From: Bacteroidota bacterium
Lineage (GTDB): Bacteria > Bacteroidota > Bacteroidia > NS11-12g > UBA9320
Reading direction: 5' to 3'
DNA length: 7,301 nt
NCBI GenBank assembly: GCA_947499775.1
Contig: CANMPY010000090.1
Span: 1 to 7,301, forward strand
Positions within the stretch are counted from its first letter, which is position 1. Each line of letters starts with the position of its first letter. The position numbers were made by a program, and so were the translations under genes. The notes under the pieces were generated by a model. The model was not told the DNA's origin. It saw nothing but the letters and a program-made list of their open reading frames with translations, and did not search any database. Below are positions 1 through 6,951 of the stretch, piece after piece.

Positions 1-1018
1 TCCGATCTTTCCAACGGTTAAGCCGTTCCAAATTTGATGGATCGGTTGAAACATTGCTGATTGACGATACATGCGCTTCTATATCATCTGCCGATCCTTG
101 TTTGTTTCGTGATAATTGAGTTTGAATATCGGTTTTGAGATAGAAATAAATACTGGCTATAAATACGAGTGTTATAAGAATAGATCTGAATCTAAAACCT
201 AAGATAATGGCCACTATAAGCAATGCAGAAGCCACTAAACTTAACCATGCTGCTCGGGTATACGAAAGCAGAACGGCAACCGTAAGAAACAACACCACAA
301 AAGTGGCAATTAGACGTAAGGTTAAAGATTGTTTTAAATAGAACCCCCAGATGGCAAAAACTGCAAATGGTGGAATAATGAAAGCTACTAGAGCGGCATA
401 CATGCCATGATCGGGTAAAAAAGGTTTCATAGCCGAATAGGCATATTCGCGGGTAAAAGCACCTTGCGCGTGAATGTAAATTGTGTATGCAGCCAAAAGA
501 CAAATGGAAATGCCCAAAAGCCAAATAAATAATTTAATAGCTTTGAATTCTTTAAAGAATACGCCAAATAAAAAGTAGAAAATGCTAACATACGTTATTC
601 TTGAAAGAATAAATTTTAGTGAAATTATAGGCATTGTACTTGTAAGTGTGGTAAAAAGATTCCAAGCCAAATCAAAAAAAAGGAGCAGACTTAAGCCATT
701 TAACAGAAAGGAACTGCTGAATTTGGCACCTTGAATTATTTTTAGAATTAGCCCAAAAAAGACCAAAATAAGTATGGGCTCTGTTGGAAAACTCATGCCT
801 ATGCCACCCCCTATATCATTCACAGGAATGCTTAATGGAACAGCAAATACAGCAAAAAATAGTACAGCTTTTGTTTGTTGTATGAGGAGCCAAATAAAGG
901 TAAGGGCAAGGGGAAATAAGGCTATATAATGATTGTCGAAATATATTCCTAAAAGTAAGCCGGCTAAAAAAGTGAATCCAATGGTGTAAAACCATTTTAT
1001 GCTTAGCGGTGCTTCCAT
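1..1018 (-). CDS. O-antigen ligase/polymerase family membrane protein (Wzy_C type), 3' end beyond window
   Basis: The minus-strand frame from the ATG at 1018-1016 stays open to the left edge: 339 codons, no stop, C-terminus missing. The protein is almost wholly hydrophobic, with about ten likely membrane helices in the visible part. Family-like signatures are PDHGMYAAL near residues 202-210, SYTRAAWLSL at 252-261, and a polar, presumably periplasmic stretch (about 300-339) ending in NLERLNRWKDR. The arginine-containing SxTRAxW motif and the ERxNRW segment are typical of the Wzy_C (PF04932) O-antigen ligase/polymerase superfamily. The likely role is joining lipid-linked glycan units, either polymerisation or transfer to an acceptor, at the outer face of the inner membrane. 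Sequence alone does not separate WaaL-like ligase from Wzy-like polymerase. The flippase and chain-length regulator directly upstream favour a Wzy-type polymerase. The start follows the stop of the upstream gene by 2 nt. Confidence 0.87.
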   Translation of the reverse strand, partial: MEAPLSIKWFYTIGFTFLAGLLLGIYFDNHYIALFPLALTFIWLLIQQTKAVLFFAVFAVPLSIPVNDIGGGIGMSFPTEPILILVFFGLILKIIQGAKFSSSFLLNGLSLLLFFDLAWNLFTTLTSTMPIISLKFILSRITYVSIFYFLFGVFFKEFKAIKLFIWLLGISICLLAAYTIYIHAQGAFTREYAYSAMKPFLPDHGMYAALVAFIIPPFAVFAIWGFYLKQSLTLRLIATFVVLFLTVAVLLSYTRAAWLSLVASALLIVAIILGFRFRSILITLVFIASIYFYLKTDIQTQLSRNKQGSADDIEAHVSSISNVSTDPSNLERLNRWKDR

Positions 1019-1020
1019 TC

Positions 1021-2046
1021 CTACTCGCGTTGTGAAGCCTTATAGATTTTTAATTTTTCAATAAAAATTATGACAATTAACCCAACAAACATACTAGCCA
1101 AAAGGCTTATGAGTATAATAGTCTTTCGTTTTGGAGATGCTTTTATTTCGGGTACATCTGCAGAGGTGAGTAAAAATTTATGAGTAATCGTTTTGTCAAC
1201 GTCTACTTTGGCTTTTTCAAAACGGGTTCTCGATTTGTCAAGGGCATCTAAGTTAAGAATTAGGTATTCGGTATAGTATAAAAAGTCGCCTGCATATTTT
1301 GATAGCAGGGTTTGTTCTTCTTTAAGTTTTTGTAAATTGGATGAGTTGCCGCCTTGAGCTTGTAATTTTGCAATTTCTTCGGCTAAGGCTCGCGATTGTT
1401 CTTCATAATTAGTTACCCCTTTGTCGGCCAATAGTTTTAGGTTATTTCGTATTTCGGTAATCTCATTTTCCTTCTTGTGATATTCTTCCTCTATAATTTT
1501 GAAGGCTTCGCGTGCCAATTGCATTTGAATCTCCGTTTTAACCGTATCGTAAATTTCAGCTATGCCATTGGCAATTTTGGCCGCCATTTCTGGATTTTCA
1601 TCCAGTACTGTAATGGATATGGACAAATACCGTGTTCGATTAAATTCAATATTCTTCTTGAATTTATTGGCTAGGTTGGTTTTAGCATGTTTATCGTTTG
1701 GATTAATGCCATAGTGGCTCATGAGGTTAAAATCTTTTATAATTCTACCAGTCATAGCAGACGATTGCAACAATTGCAAGGCATTTTCGGCTTCCGATTC
1801 TTCTCCAAAGGCAAGCGGATCAGCTTCTCGTTTATTTAAATCTGTGAATAATGCATTCCCGATTGAATTGATTGTAGTAGGATAAAAAATAACTTCAGCC
1901 TCGTATTTAGGTTTAATAATAAACGTTGCAGCAGTAGAGAGTATAAGTGTTACGAGTGCTAAACGAATAAGATGTTTTCGCCAATGTATGACATAAGCCA
2001 CAATATCGGTAAAATTAAGCTGGAGAAGATCTTTATTTTGAGGCAT
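1021..2046 (-). CDS. Wzz/GumC-type polysaccharide chain-length determinant (co-polymerase), no kinase domain
   Basis: This 341-residue protein has the standard polysaccharide co-polymerase layout. A short cytoplasmic N-terminus leads to a first membrane helix at about 25-44, then the Wzz-type segment KPKYEAEVIFYP (45-56). A long periplasmic region follows, rich in charged helical sequence likely to form coiled coils (about 172-285). A proline-containing pre-membrane motif (VPEIKASPKRK, 298-308) precedes a second helix at about 308-329 and a short basic tail. Such proteins oligomerise in the inner membrane and set the length of polymer made by a Wzy polymerase. The chain ends just after helix two, so there is no fused BY-kinase (Walker) domain as in Wzc-like proteins. 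A -7-like element lies 16 nt upstream of the ATG. The downstream polymerase-family gene begins 2 nt after the stop codon. Membership of the Wzz superfamily is well supported; the exact polymer is unknown. Confidence 0.88.
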   Translation of the reverse strand: MPQNKDLLQLNFTDIVAYVIHWRKHLIRLALVTLILSTAATFIIKPKYEAEVIFYPTTINSIGNALFTDLNKREADPLAFGEESEAENALQLLQSSAMTGRIIKDFNLMSHYGINPNDKHAKTNLANKFKKNIEFNRTRYLSISITVLDENPEMAAKIANGIAEIYDTVKTEIQMQLAREAFKIIEEEYHKKENEITEIRNNLKLLADKGVTNYEEQSRALAEEIAKLQAQGGNSSNLQKLKEEQTLLSKYAGDFLYYTEYLILNLDALDKSRTRFEKAKVDVDKTITHKFLLTSADVPEIKASPKRKTIILISLLASMFVGLIVIIFIEKLKIYKASQRE

Positions 2047-2062
2047 GATTTAATTTAGGGTG

Positions 2063-2070
2063 CGAATATA
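2063..2070 (-). promoter_or_regulatory. Possible -7 element (TATATTCG) upstream of the wzz-like gene
   Basis: The minus strand reads TATATTCG, one mismatch from the Bacteroidota -7 consensus TAnnTTTG, and is followed by CACCCTAAATT before the ATG 16 nt away. It sits in the 128-nt gap between the flippase and the wzz-like gene, so the last two genes may have their own promoter. No convincing -33 element (TTG/TTTG) is seen at the usual distance. The call rests on consensus matching alone in an AT-rich gap where chance matches are easy. Confidence 0.35.
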
Positions 2071-2174
2071 TATATAAAATAGATGGTAGCAGTAATAACG
2101 GCTCATGGGTAAGTTCTATTTTATACCTTTAAAAAATTTACTAAAACCTTCACATAAGTTTAGAAAGAGAGGGC

Positions 2175-3422
2175 TTAAGTATATGAATATTTAGCCATTC
2201 GATAACACGCAATTCCAAAAAACAGTTGAGTTATTACGGCTGTTATCGCTACGCCAATTAACCCAAACCGATTTATCAGAAGTATATTTCCAATAATATT
2301 GATGGCACACGTTATTAAGGCAATTTGATTTATTTTTTTTATTTGGCCTGCAGCGGTTAAAAGTGTTCCAAAAATGTTGACTAATACCATGCCAGGAATG
2401 CCCCAAATTAATATTGAAAATACGATTCCAATAGCAGGTGTGAATTTTTCAGGATATAAACTTTCCATAATAGAATTTCCTGTCAATGAACAAATAAGAG
2501 TAGCGCCTACTGCTGGAATCAATACACCAAACGATGACCATTTGACGAGCGACTTTAATTTAGGTCTGTTATTAAGATTGGCTGCGAGAAGTGGCAGTAA
2601 TTGCCCTGCTAATAAAGTTCCAATAATTGCAGCAGCATCAAGCAATCGGTAGCACATAGCATAGTTGCTGGCTTCCATTCTTCCTTGTGGCAATAAAGTT
2701 AATATCAGAACTGCATCTAAACGGGTAAAAAGAGTCATTAATGCAATTATGGAAGCGAATGGTAAAGCGCGTTTAATTAAAGCGTATATTTTTTGAGGGT
2801 CGATTATAAAATTGGCTTTGCCGAGATAGAAGATAGTTGCTATCCACGAAAGGGCAAACGTAAGGAGGAGACCTGCAGTTTGAGCTAAAATGAAGGCGTA
2901 CAACGACAGCTTGATAGGACATACACTAATCCATAGAATTGCGCTTAAACTTAAAACCACAAAAAGTCGATCAATAACCGAGAGCATTCCATCTACTTTA
3001 AATTGGTGAATGGCCGAAATATTCGATCTCAGATATGTATTAAAAGAAAGTATAGTTTGGTTAATAGCTAAAAGGCCAAAAATGAGAAGATCATTAGGTG
3101 TAAACCCTATGGCATACCCAATAGTAAAAGCCAGTACAAAGAAGAGAATACTAAGCGTTGATTTAGCACTTATGATAGACCAAAAGTTAGCTTTATAAAA
3201 TTCACGATTTAAGGATACCTCTCTGTTATTGTAATTGGTTAGCCCTAAGTCGAGCACAATCATAAATAGCAAACTAAACCCTGTTAAACTAAAATATGTA
3301 CCATACTCATTGTGAGGGAGAAGGTTTTGTACATTGCGGTCAATTACCAATATCCATATTGGTTTTATTAGCAAGTTTATAGCTTGAATAAAAACAAAAT
3401 CGGTTAAGAATTTTTTTCTCAA
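2175..3422 (-). CDS. Wzx-type oligosaccharide flippase (polysaccharide biosynthesis protein family)
   Basis: This 415-residue protein is hydrophobic throughout, with roughly 12 to 14 predicted membrane helices, and is full length for the polysaccharide-synthesis/MATE-like flippase family. Family-like features include the N-terminal NLLIKPIWILVIDRNVQN (16-33), a conserved-looking LDLGLTNYNNREVS (57-70), a charged RLDAVL (234-239) at the start of a mid-protein helix, and a C-terminal GLIGVAITAVITQ (387-399). These proteins move undecaprenyl-linked glycan units from the cytoplasmic to the periplasmic leaflet. The downstream chain-length regulator and polymerase-family genes match this role. The start codon appears to be TTG (3422-3420). 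Upstream the frame holds no ATG before an in-frame TAA at 3452-3450, and the first internal ATG is at codon 54, which would delete the first helices. It begins 53 nt after the stop of kmo and may be cotranscribed with it. Confidence 0.88.
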   Translation of the reverse strand: MRKKFLTDFVFIQAINLLIKPIWILVIDRNVQNLLPHNEYGTYFSLTGFSLLFMIVLDLGLTNYNNREVSLNREFYKANFWSIISAKSTLSILFFVLAFTIGYAIGFTPNDLLIFGLLAINQTILSFNTYLRSNISAIHQFKVDGMLSVIDRLFVVLSLSAILWISVCPIKLSLYAFILAQTAGLLLTFALSWIATIFYLGKANFIIDPQKIYALIKRALPFASIIALMTLFTRLDAVLILTLLPQGRMEASNYAMCYRLLDAAAIIGTLLAGQLLPLLAANLNNRPKLKSLVKWSSFGVLIPAVGATLICSLTGNSIMESLYPEKFTPAIGIVFSILIWGIPGMVLVNIFGTLLTAAGQIKKINQIALITCAINIIGNILLINRFGLIGVAITAVITQLFFGIACYRMAKYSYT

Positions 3423-3475
3423 GAGATCGTAATTAAAATCTAGCCTTCGTTAGTTTAATAATCCCCATTAAGTGT

Positions 3476-4810
3476 TTAGCTTTTTAAAAACGTCTCAAAT
3501 AAAGGGTTTAGGAGTGTTCGGTCGCTCAGTTTATTCTCGAGCCCCAAACTTATTATTTTATTTACCAAGGCCGTATTTCTTTCCCCTTGTTCGAGGGCAT
3601 ATTTATAAGGCACATTGCTAAAGGTAACCAGTTCGTATTGTGATTTAAAAATTTCGGGATAAAGACTACAGAGGTCGTGTTCGACATGCTTGTAATGAAG
3701 GAAGTTTTTATCGCCAACTCGGTCTCTCATTTCAATAAAATTTTGCAAAGCCAAATTTGCAATAGCATCGGCATTTGGTTTTCGTATAGTTTGATAATCA
3801 GAAAAAATTTGGTTCCAATCGGGATAATGTTTTTCGAGCAATTCGTCAAAAACGACACAATCTTCGAAAGAGCAATTCATTCCTTGGCCATAAAATGGAA
3901 CCACTGCATGAGCAGCATCGCCAATTAAAGCCATTTTCCCATTGGTCCAAGGGAAACATCTAACAGTGCATAGTTGGCCTGTTGGGTTATTGAAAAAATC
4001 GTCATGGAGATTGTGAATTAGCGGTTTAACATCAGGGAAATAGGTATCAAAAAAGGAATCCAAGTCTTCCGTGCTTTTTATTGAATTAAAACTTAATGGA
4101 CCATCAAGCTGAAAAAATAAGGTACACGTAAAGGTGCCATCTAAATTTGGTAGAGCTATAAGCATAAAACTTTCTCTTGGCCAAATATGAAGGCAGTTTT
4201 TATCCAATTTAAATTCGCCATTGTCATTAGGTAAAACACATAGTTCCTTATATCCATGGTGAAGGTAAGTTTGTGAATAATCGAATCGTCCTTTGGTTTG
4301 CATTTCATACCGTATAGCCGAAAAAGCCCCATCGCTGCCTATAACTCTATCCGCTTTAAATTCAGTGTGATTCCCATCGGGGTCTTCAAAATACACTATT
4401 CCGTCTTGGAGATTTGCATCAACACAATTCGAATTAAAGTAAAGTTGAATATTTGGCAATTCATCCGCTAATTCGAGTAATTTAATATTTAGCAATCCGC
4501 GAGAAACAGAGTAAATGGCCTGATTATCTTTTCCGTAAGGCTGATAGGCTAGTTCGCCAGAAACATTATGCATCATTCTTCCGGTCATTGGTATTCCGGT
4601 TGCTAATACCTTTTGGTCTATCCCTACTTTTTTTAAGGCATTAATTCCTCTTTCGCTCAAAGCAAGGTTTATTGATTTGCCTGCTGAGATTTTATTATTT
4701 CGCATATCGGGCCTCTTTTCAAAAAGATGAACATCGAATCCGCGTTTTGCTAAAAAAACTGAGACAAGTGAACCTGCCAATCCGCCCCCTACTATTGCTA
4801 TTCTTTCCAT
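3476..4810 (-). CDS. kmo: Kynurenine 3-monooxygenase
   Basis: This flavin hydroxylase converts L-kynurenine, NADPH and O2 to 3-hydroxykynurenine, a step toward 3-hydroxyanthranilate, quinolinate and NAD. The 444 residues show the FAD dinucleotide-binding motif GGGLAG (8-13) with the ribose-binding acidic E31. The DG motif is GSDGAFSAIR (158-167), and the second FAD motif GDAAHAVVPFYGQGMN spans 297-312. KMO-specific signatures separate it from other PHBH-fold enzymes: GRMMH (77-81), IYSVSRGLLN (99-108), NFIEMRDR (357-364) and TFSNVPYKYA (396-405). By recalled motif alignment, N357, E360 and Y402 correspond to substrate-pocket residues of bacterial KMO. There is no C-terminal membrane anchor like that of mitochondrial KMO, so the enzyme is probably soluble. 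The ATG fits the family start because the Rossmann strand begins at once. No kynureninase, tryptophan dioxygenase or hydroxyanthranilate dioxygenase gene is in the window. Confidence 0.95.
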   Translation of the reverse strand: MERIAIVGGGLAGSLVSVFLAKRGFDVHLFEKRPDMRNNKISAGKSINLALSERGINALKKVGIDQKVLATGIPMTGRMMHNVSGELAYQPYGKDNQAIYSVSRGLLNIKLLELADELPNIQLYFNSNCVDANLQDGIVYFEDPDGNHTEFKADRVIGSDGAFSAIRYEMQTKGRFDYSQTYLHHGYKELCVLPNDNGEFKLDKNCLHIWPRESFMLIALPNLDGTFTCTLFFQLDGPLSFNSIKSTEDLDSFFDTYFPDVKPLIHNLHDDFFNNPTGQLCTVRCFPWTNGKMALIGDAAHAVVPFYGQGMNCSFEDCVVFDELLEKHYPDWNQIFSDYQTIRKPNADAIANLALQNFIEMRDRVGDKNFLHYKHVEHDLCSLYPEIFKSQYELVTFSNVPYKYALEQGERNTALVNKIISLGLENKLSDRTLLNPLFETFLKS

Positions 4811-4817
4811 TTTAGGG

Positions 4818-4825
4818 CAAAAATA
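4818..4825 (-). promoter_or_regulatory. Probable -7 element (TATTTTTG) for kmo
   Basis: The minus strand reads TATTTTTG, a full match to the Bacteroidota -7 consensus TAnnTTTG, and only CCCTAAA (7 nt) separates it from the kmo ATG. A transcript starting the usual few bases after this box would have almost no 5' leader. No clear -33 TTG/TTTG lies at the expected distance, the nearest TTTTG being about 30 nt upstream. It lies in a 112-nt gap between two genes, a sensible place for a promoter. Confidence 0.5.
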
Positions 4826-4922
4826 GTATTTAACAGATTGTTTTTATGATGGAGACAAAATCTTCTTAAAATAATAAATACACCCTTGCTGCTCACTACC
4901 AATGGTTAATAAGAATTGTGAA

Positions 4923-5414
4923 TTATTTAAAATGAGTTTTTAAACAGGCTAAGTAGTGTTTGCCTCTTAATTCGGCAAATGAATTAGCAATAAGCATTAT
5001 ACCTGCCTGAATAATTATGCCTACTCCAAACCCTTTCCAGAATCCTTCATCCGAACCGATCAAAAAAATAAAGAGTCCAAATAAACAGAGGGCAATCTCA
5101 AACTTATGGTATAATTTAAAACGACCAAGTACAATTTCCATGCGTGGTATTTCAATATTTTTAATATTATTTGGATGTTTAGCAGCAAAATTTAATACAC
5201 GATTCAAGTCGGTTGCTGTTCTAAAATAAATAAATGCCCCAGCAATAAATTGAACTATTGCAACAAATAAAATTGGCCATCCTAAACCATTAAAAAAAGG
5301 TGAGTTTACGGCAATCCAAAAATAGAAATCACCAATTATGAAAATTGCTCCAATTACAACGAAGAAAAAACTTGCATATTTCTCCATATTAAAGTAGTCT
5401 TGTATGAAAGTCAT
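4923..5414 (-). CDS. Small four-helix membrane protein of unknown function
   Basis: I do not recognise a named family for this 163-residue protein. Hydrophobic stretches suggest four membrane helices at about 15-36, 44-64, 104-121 and 126-145, arranged as two hairpins around a polar central loop (65-103). That loop contains RTATDLNRVLNFAAKHP and PRMEIVLGRFKLYHKFE, with several basic residues. The C-terminal tail is short and polar (FAELRGKHYLACLK). There is no signal peptide with a cleavage site, no lipobox and no catalytic motif I can name. The gene stands alone, with the dnaA terminator upstream and a 112-nt gap before kmo. A -7-like element ends only 8 nt before the ATG used here. Met10 (ATG at 5387-5385) is therefore an alternative start that would leave a normal leader and keep all four helices. 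The frame, helix pattern and own promoter-like site support a real gene. Confidence 0.75.
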   Translation of the reverse strand: MTFIQDYFNMEKYASFFFVVIGAIFIIGDFYFWIAVNSPFFNGLGWPILFVAIVQFIAGAFIYFRTATDLNRVLNFAAKHPNNIKNIEIPRMEIVLGRFKLYHKFEIALCLFGLFIFLIGSDEGFWKGFGVGIIIQAGIMLIANSFAELRGKHYLACLKTHFK

Positions 5415-5422
5415 TGAGTGAA

Positions 5423-5430
5423 CAAATGTA
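5423..5430 (-). promoter_or_regulatory. Probable -7 element (TACATTTG) for the small membrane protein gene
   Basis: The minus strand reads TACATTTG, a full match to TAnnTTTG, in the short gap between the dnaA terminator and the next gene. A TTGTTG lies 12 to 15 nt upstream of the box, closer than the usual -33 spacing, so the upstream element is doubtful. With 8 nt to the annotated ATG the leader would be a few bases at most; from Met10 it would be about 30 nt. Confidence 0.5.
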
Positions 5431-5486
5431 ATTATTAAATTGCAACAAGCTTAATCTTTGTTTTTAATGAAGTAAGGAATGCGCAT

Positions 5487-5512
5487 AAAAAAACCCTGCC
5501 GAGGCAGGGTTT
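5487..5512 (-). terminator. Intrinsic terminator after dnaA
   Basis: A perfect inverted repeat, AAACCCTGC and GCAGGGTTT around a 4-nt loop, is followed on the minus strand by a run of seven T (5493-5487, the first three being part of the stem). It starts 5 nt after the dnaA stop codon. The long T run is on the minus-strand exit side; the plus-strand side has only three T before A-rich sequence, so it should act mainly on dnaA transcription. It separates dnaA from the small membrane protein gene. Confidence 0.9.
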
Positions 5513-5517
5513 AAAAA

Positions 5518-6951
5518 TTAAAAAGTATTTATTTTAATTCGTTTACCGATTTCTTCAACGTCATTCTTGAATTTTTTGTCAGTATCGATTAAGTCGTTAA
5601 CGGTTTGGCATGCATGAATAACCGTAGAATGATCGCGCCCTCCAAAATAAGTGCCAATGCTTTTGAGAGATGCTTTAGTCATGCTCTTAGCATAATACAT
5701 TGAAATTTGGCGTGCTTGAACTATTTCACGTTTGCGGGTTTTTGATTTAAGTTGATCAACCGATAGCCCATAAAATTCGGTAACCAGTTTTTGAATGTAA
5801 TCGATTGATACTTCGCGTGATGAGTGTTTTACGAAATTCTTCATCATCTTTTTAGCCAATTCAATATCGATCTCTTTTCTATTTAACGAAGCTTGGGCTA
5901 ATAAACTTATTAAGGCTCCTTCGAGTTCTCGAACATTGCTATCAATATTATGTGCAACATATTCTACCACTTCTTTTGGTAGTCGTATGCCGTCCTGATA
6001 CATTTTATTTTCTAAAATAACCATTCGGGTTTCAAAATCGGGTACTTGCAAATCGGTAGATAGTCCCCATTTGAATCGCGACAATAAACGTTCGTCTAAA
6101 TCTTTTAGATCTTTAGGAGGTCTATCGCTTGTCAAAATTAACTGCTTGCCTGATTGATGTAGGTGGTTGAAGATTTGGAAAAATATTTCCTGTGTTTTTT
6201 CCTTTTTTGAGAAAAATTGAACATCATCAACAATCAAAACATCAACGAGTTGGTAAAAACTCACGAAATCATTATGGTTCCCATTTTTGCATGCATCATA
6301 ATATTGATTAATGAATTTTTCAGATGAAACATAGAGTACGGTCTTCTTTTCGTATATGGCTTTTATATGATTTCCAATAGCGTGAGTTAAATGGGTTTTG
6401 CCTAATCCTACACCTCCAAAAAGCATTAGAGGATTAAAGGCAGTACCTCCTGGCTTATTGGCCACCGCAAATCCCGCACTTCTAGCTAAGCGATTGCAAT
6501 CCCCTTCTATAAAATTTTCGAATGTATAGGCTGGATTAAGTTGAGAATCAATGTTCATCTTCTTTAATCCTGGAATAATAAATGGATTGCGAATGCTGTT
6601 GTTTAAATTTAGCGATAAGCTTACTTCATTTTTATGCTTGTGCTGATTTTTCGTAGGTACATTTATGGTGTATGGATTTCCATTTGCTGATTGATTATTA
6701 TCAACAATAATGTTGTATTCAAGTTTAAATCCTAAACCTAATTCTTTTTCCAATGTTCTTTTTAACAGGCCCACATAATGTTCCTCTAACCATTCATAAA
6801 AGAACTGGCTAGGTACTTGAATTGTAAATACCTTGTTTTCTAATTTTAATGGTTTAATAGGCGTAAACCAAGTTTTGAAACTCTGAGGCGGAATATTATC
6901 CTGAATTATTTTTAAACAATTGTTCCAAACTTCGGTGTAGGTATTTGACAT
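5518..6951 (-). CDS. dnaA: Chromosomal replication initiator protein DnaA
   Basis: DnaA binds origin DnaA boxes as an ATP-driven oligomer, opens the duplex and helps load the replicative helicase. All four domains are visible in 477 residues. Domain I (about 1-82) includes the SFKTWFTPIKP and FYEWLEEHY segments, and domain II (about 83-137) is a polar, Asn- and Lys-rich linker. AAA+ domain III carries Walker A GGVGLGKTH (179-187), Walker B VLIVDDVQF (238-246), sensor 1 LILTSDRPP (271-279), the box VII arginine-finger region LDERLLSRFKWGL (285-297) and sensor 2 NVRELEGAL (339-347). DNA-binding domain IV ends with the helix-turn-helix signature GGRDHSTVIHA (437-447). The protein looks intact. 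The usual dnaN and recF genes do not follow; a terminator and unrelated genes do, as is common in Bacteroidota. The ATG fits the domain I start (NTYTEVWNNCLKII). Confidence 0.99.
   Translation of the reverse strand: MSNTYTEVWNNCLKIIQDNIPPQSFKTWFTPIKPLKLENKVFTIQVPSQFFYEWLEEHYVGLLKRTLEKELGLGFKLEYNIIVDNNQSANGNPYTINVPTKNQHKHKNEVSLSLNLNNSIRNPFIIPGLKKMNIDSQLNPAYTFENFIEGDCNRLARSAGFAVANKPGGTAFNPLMLFGGVGLGKTHLTHAIGNHIKAIYEKKTVLYVSSEKFINQYYDACKNGNHNDFVSFYQLVDVLIVDDVQFFSKKEKTQEIFFQIFNHLHQSGKQLILTSDRPPKDLKDLDERLLSRFKWGLSTDLQVPDFETRMVILENKMYQDGIRLPKEVVEYVAHNIDSNVRELEGALISLLAQASLNRKEIDIELAKKMMKNFVKHSSREVSIDYIQKLVTEFYGLSVDQLKSKTRKREIVQARQISMYYAKSMTKASLKSIGTYFGGRDHSTVIHACQTVNDLIDTDKKFKNDVEEIGKRIKINTF

Noticed and set aside
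192..524. Open minus-strand frame of 110 codons
   Set aside because: It lies out of frame inside the O-antigen ligase/polymerase-family gene, is rich in Cys, His and Phe with no domain logic, and the true frame is open over the full 1018 bases.
2047..2174. Possible terminator between the flippase and wzz-like genes (CTAAAAC...GTTTAG)
   Set aside because: The stem needs a bulge, is short and A/T-rich, and no T run follows it on the minus strand.
2374..2652. Plus-strand frame of 92 codons, and a minus-strand frame at 2191-2406
   Set aside because: Both are shadows of the flippase gene in other frames; neither gives a family-like protein.
3677..3928. Plus-strand frame of 83 codons
   Set aside because: It is antisense to the conserved FAD-binding region and C-terminal half of kmo, where constraint on the real protein explains the open frame.
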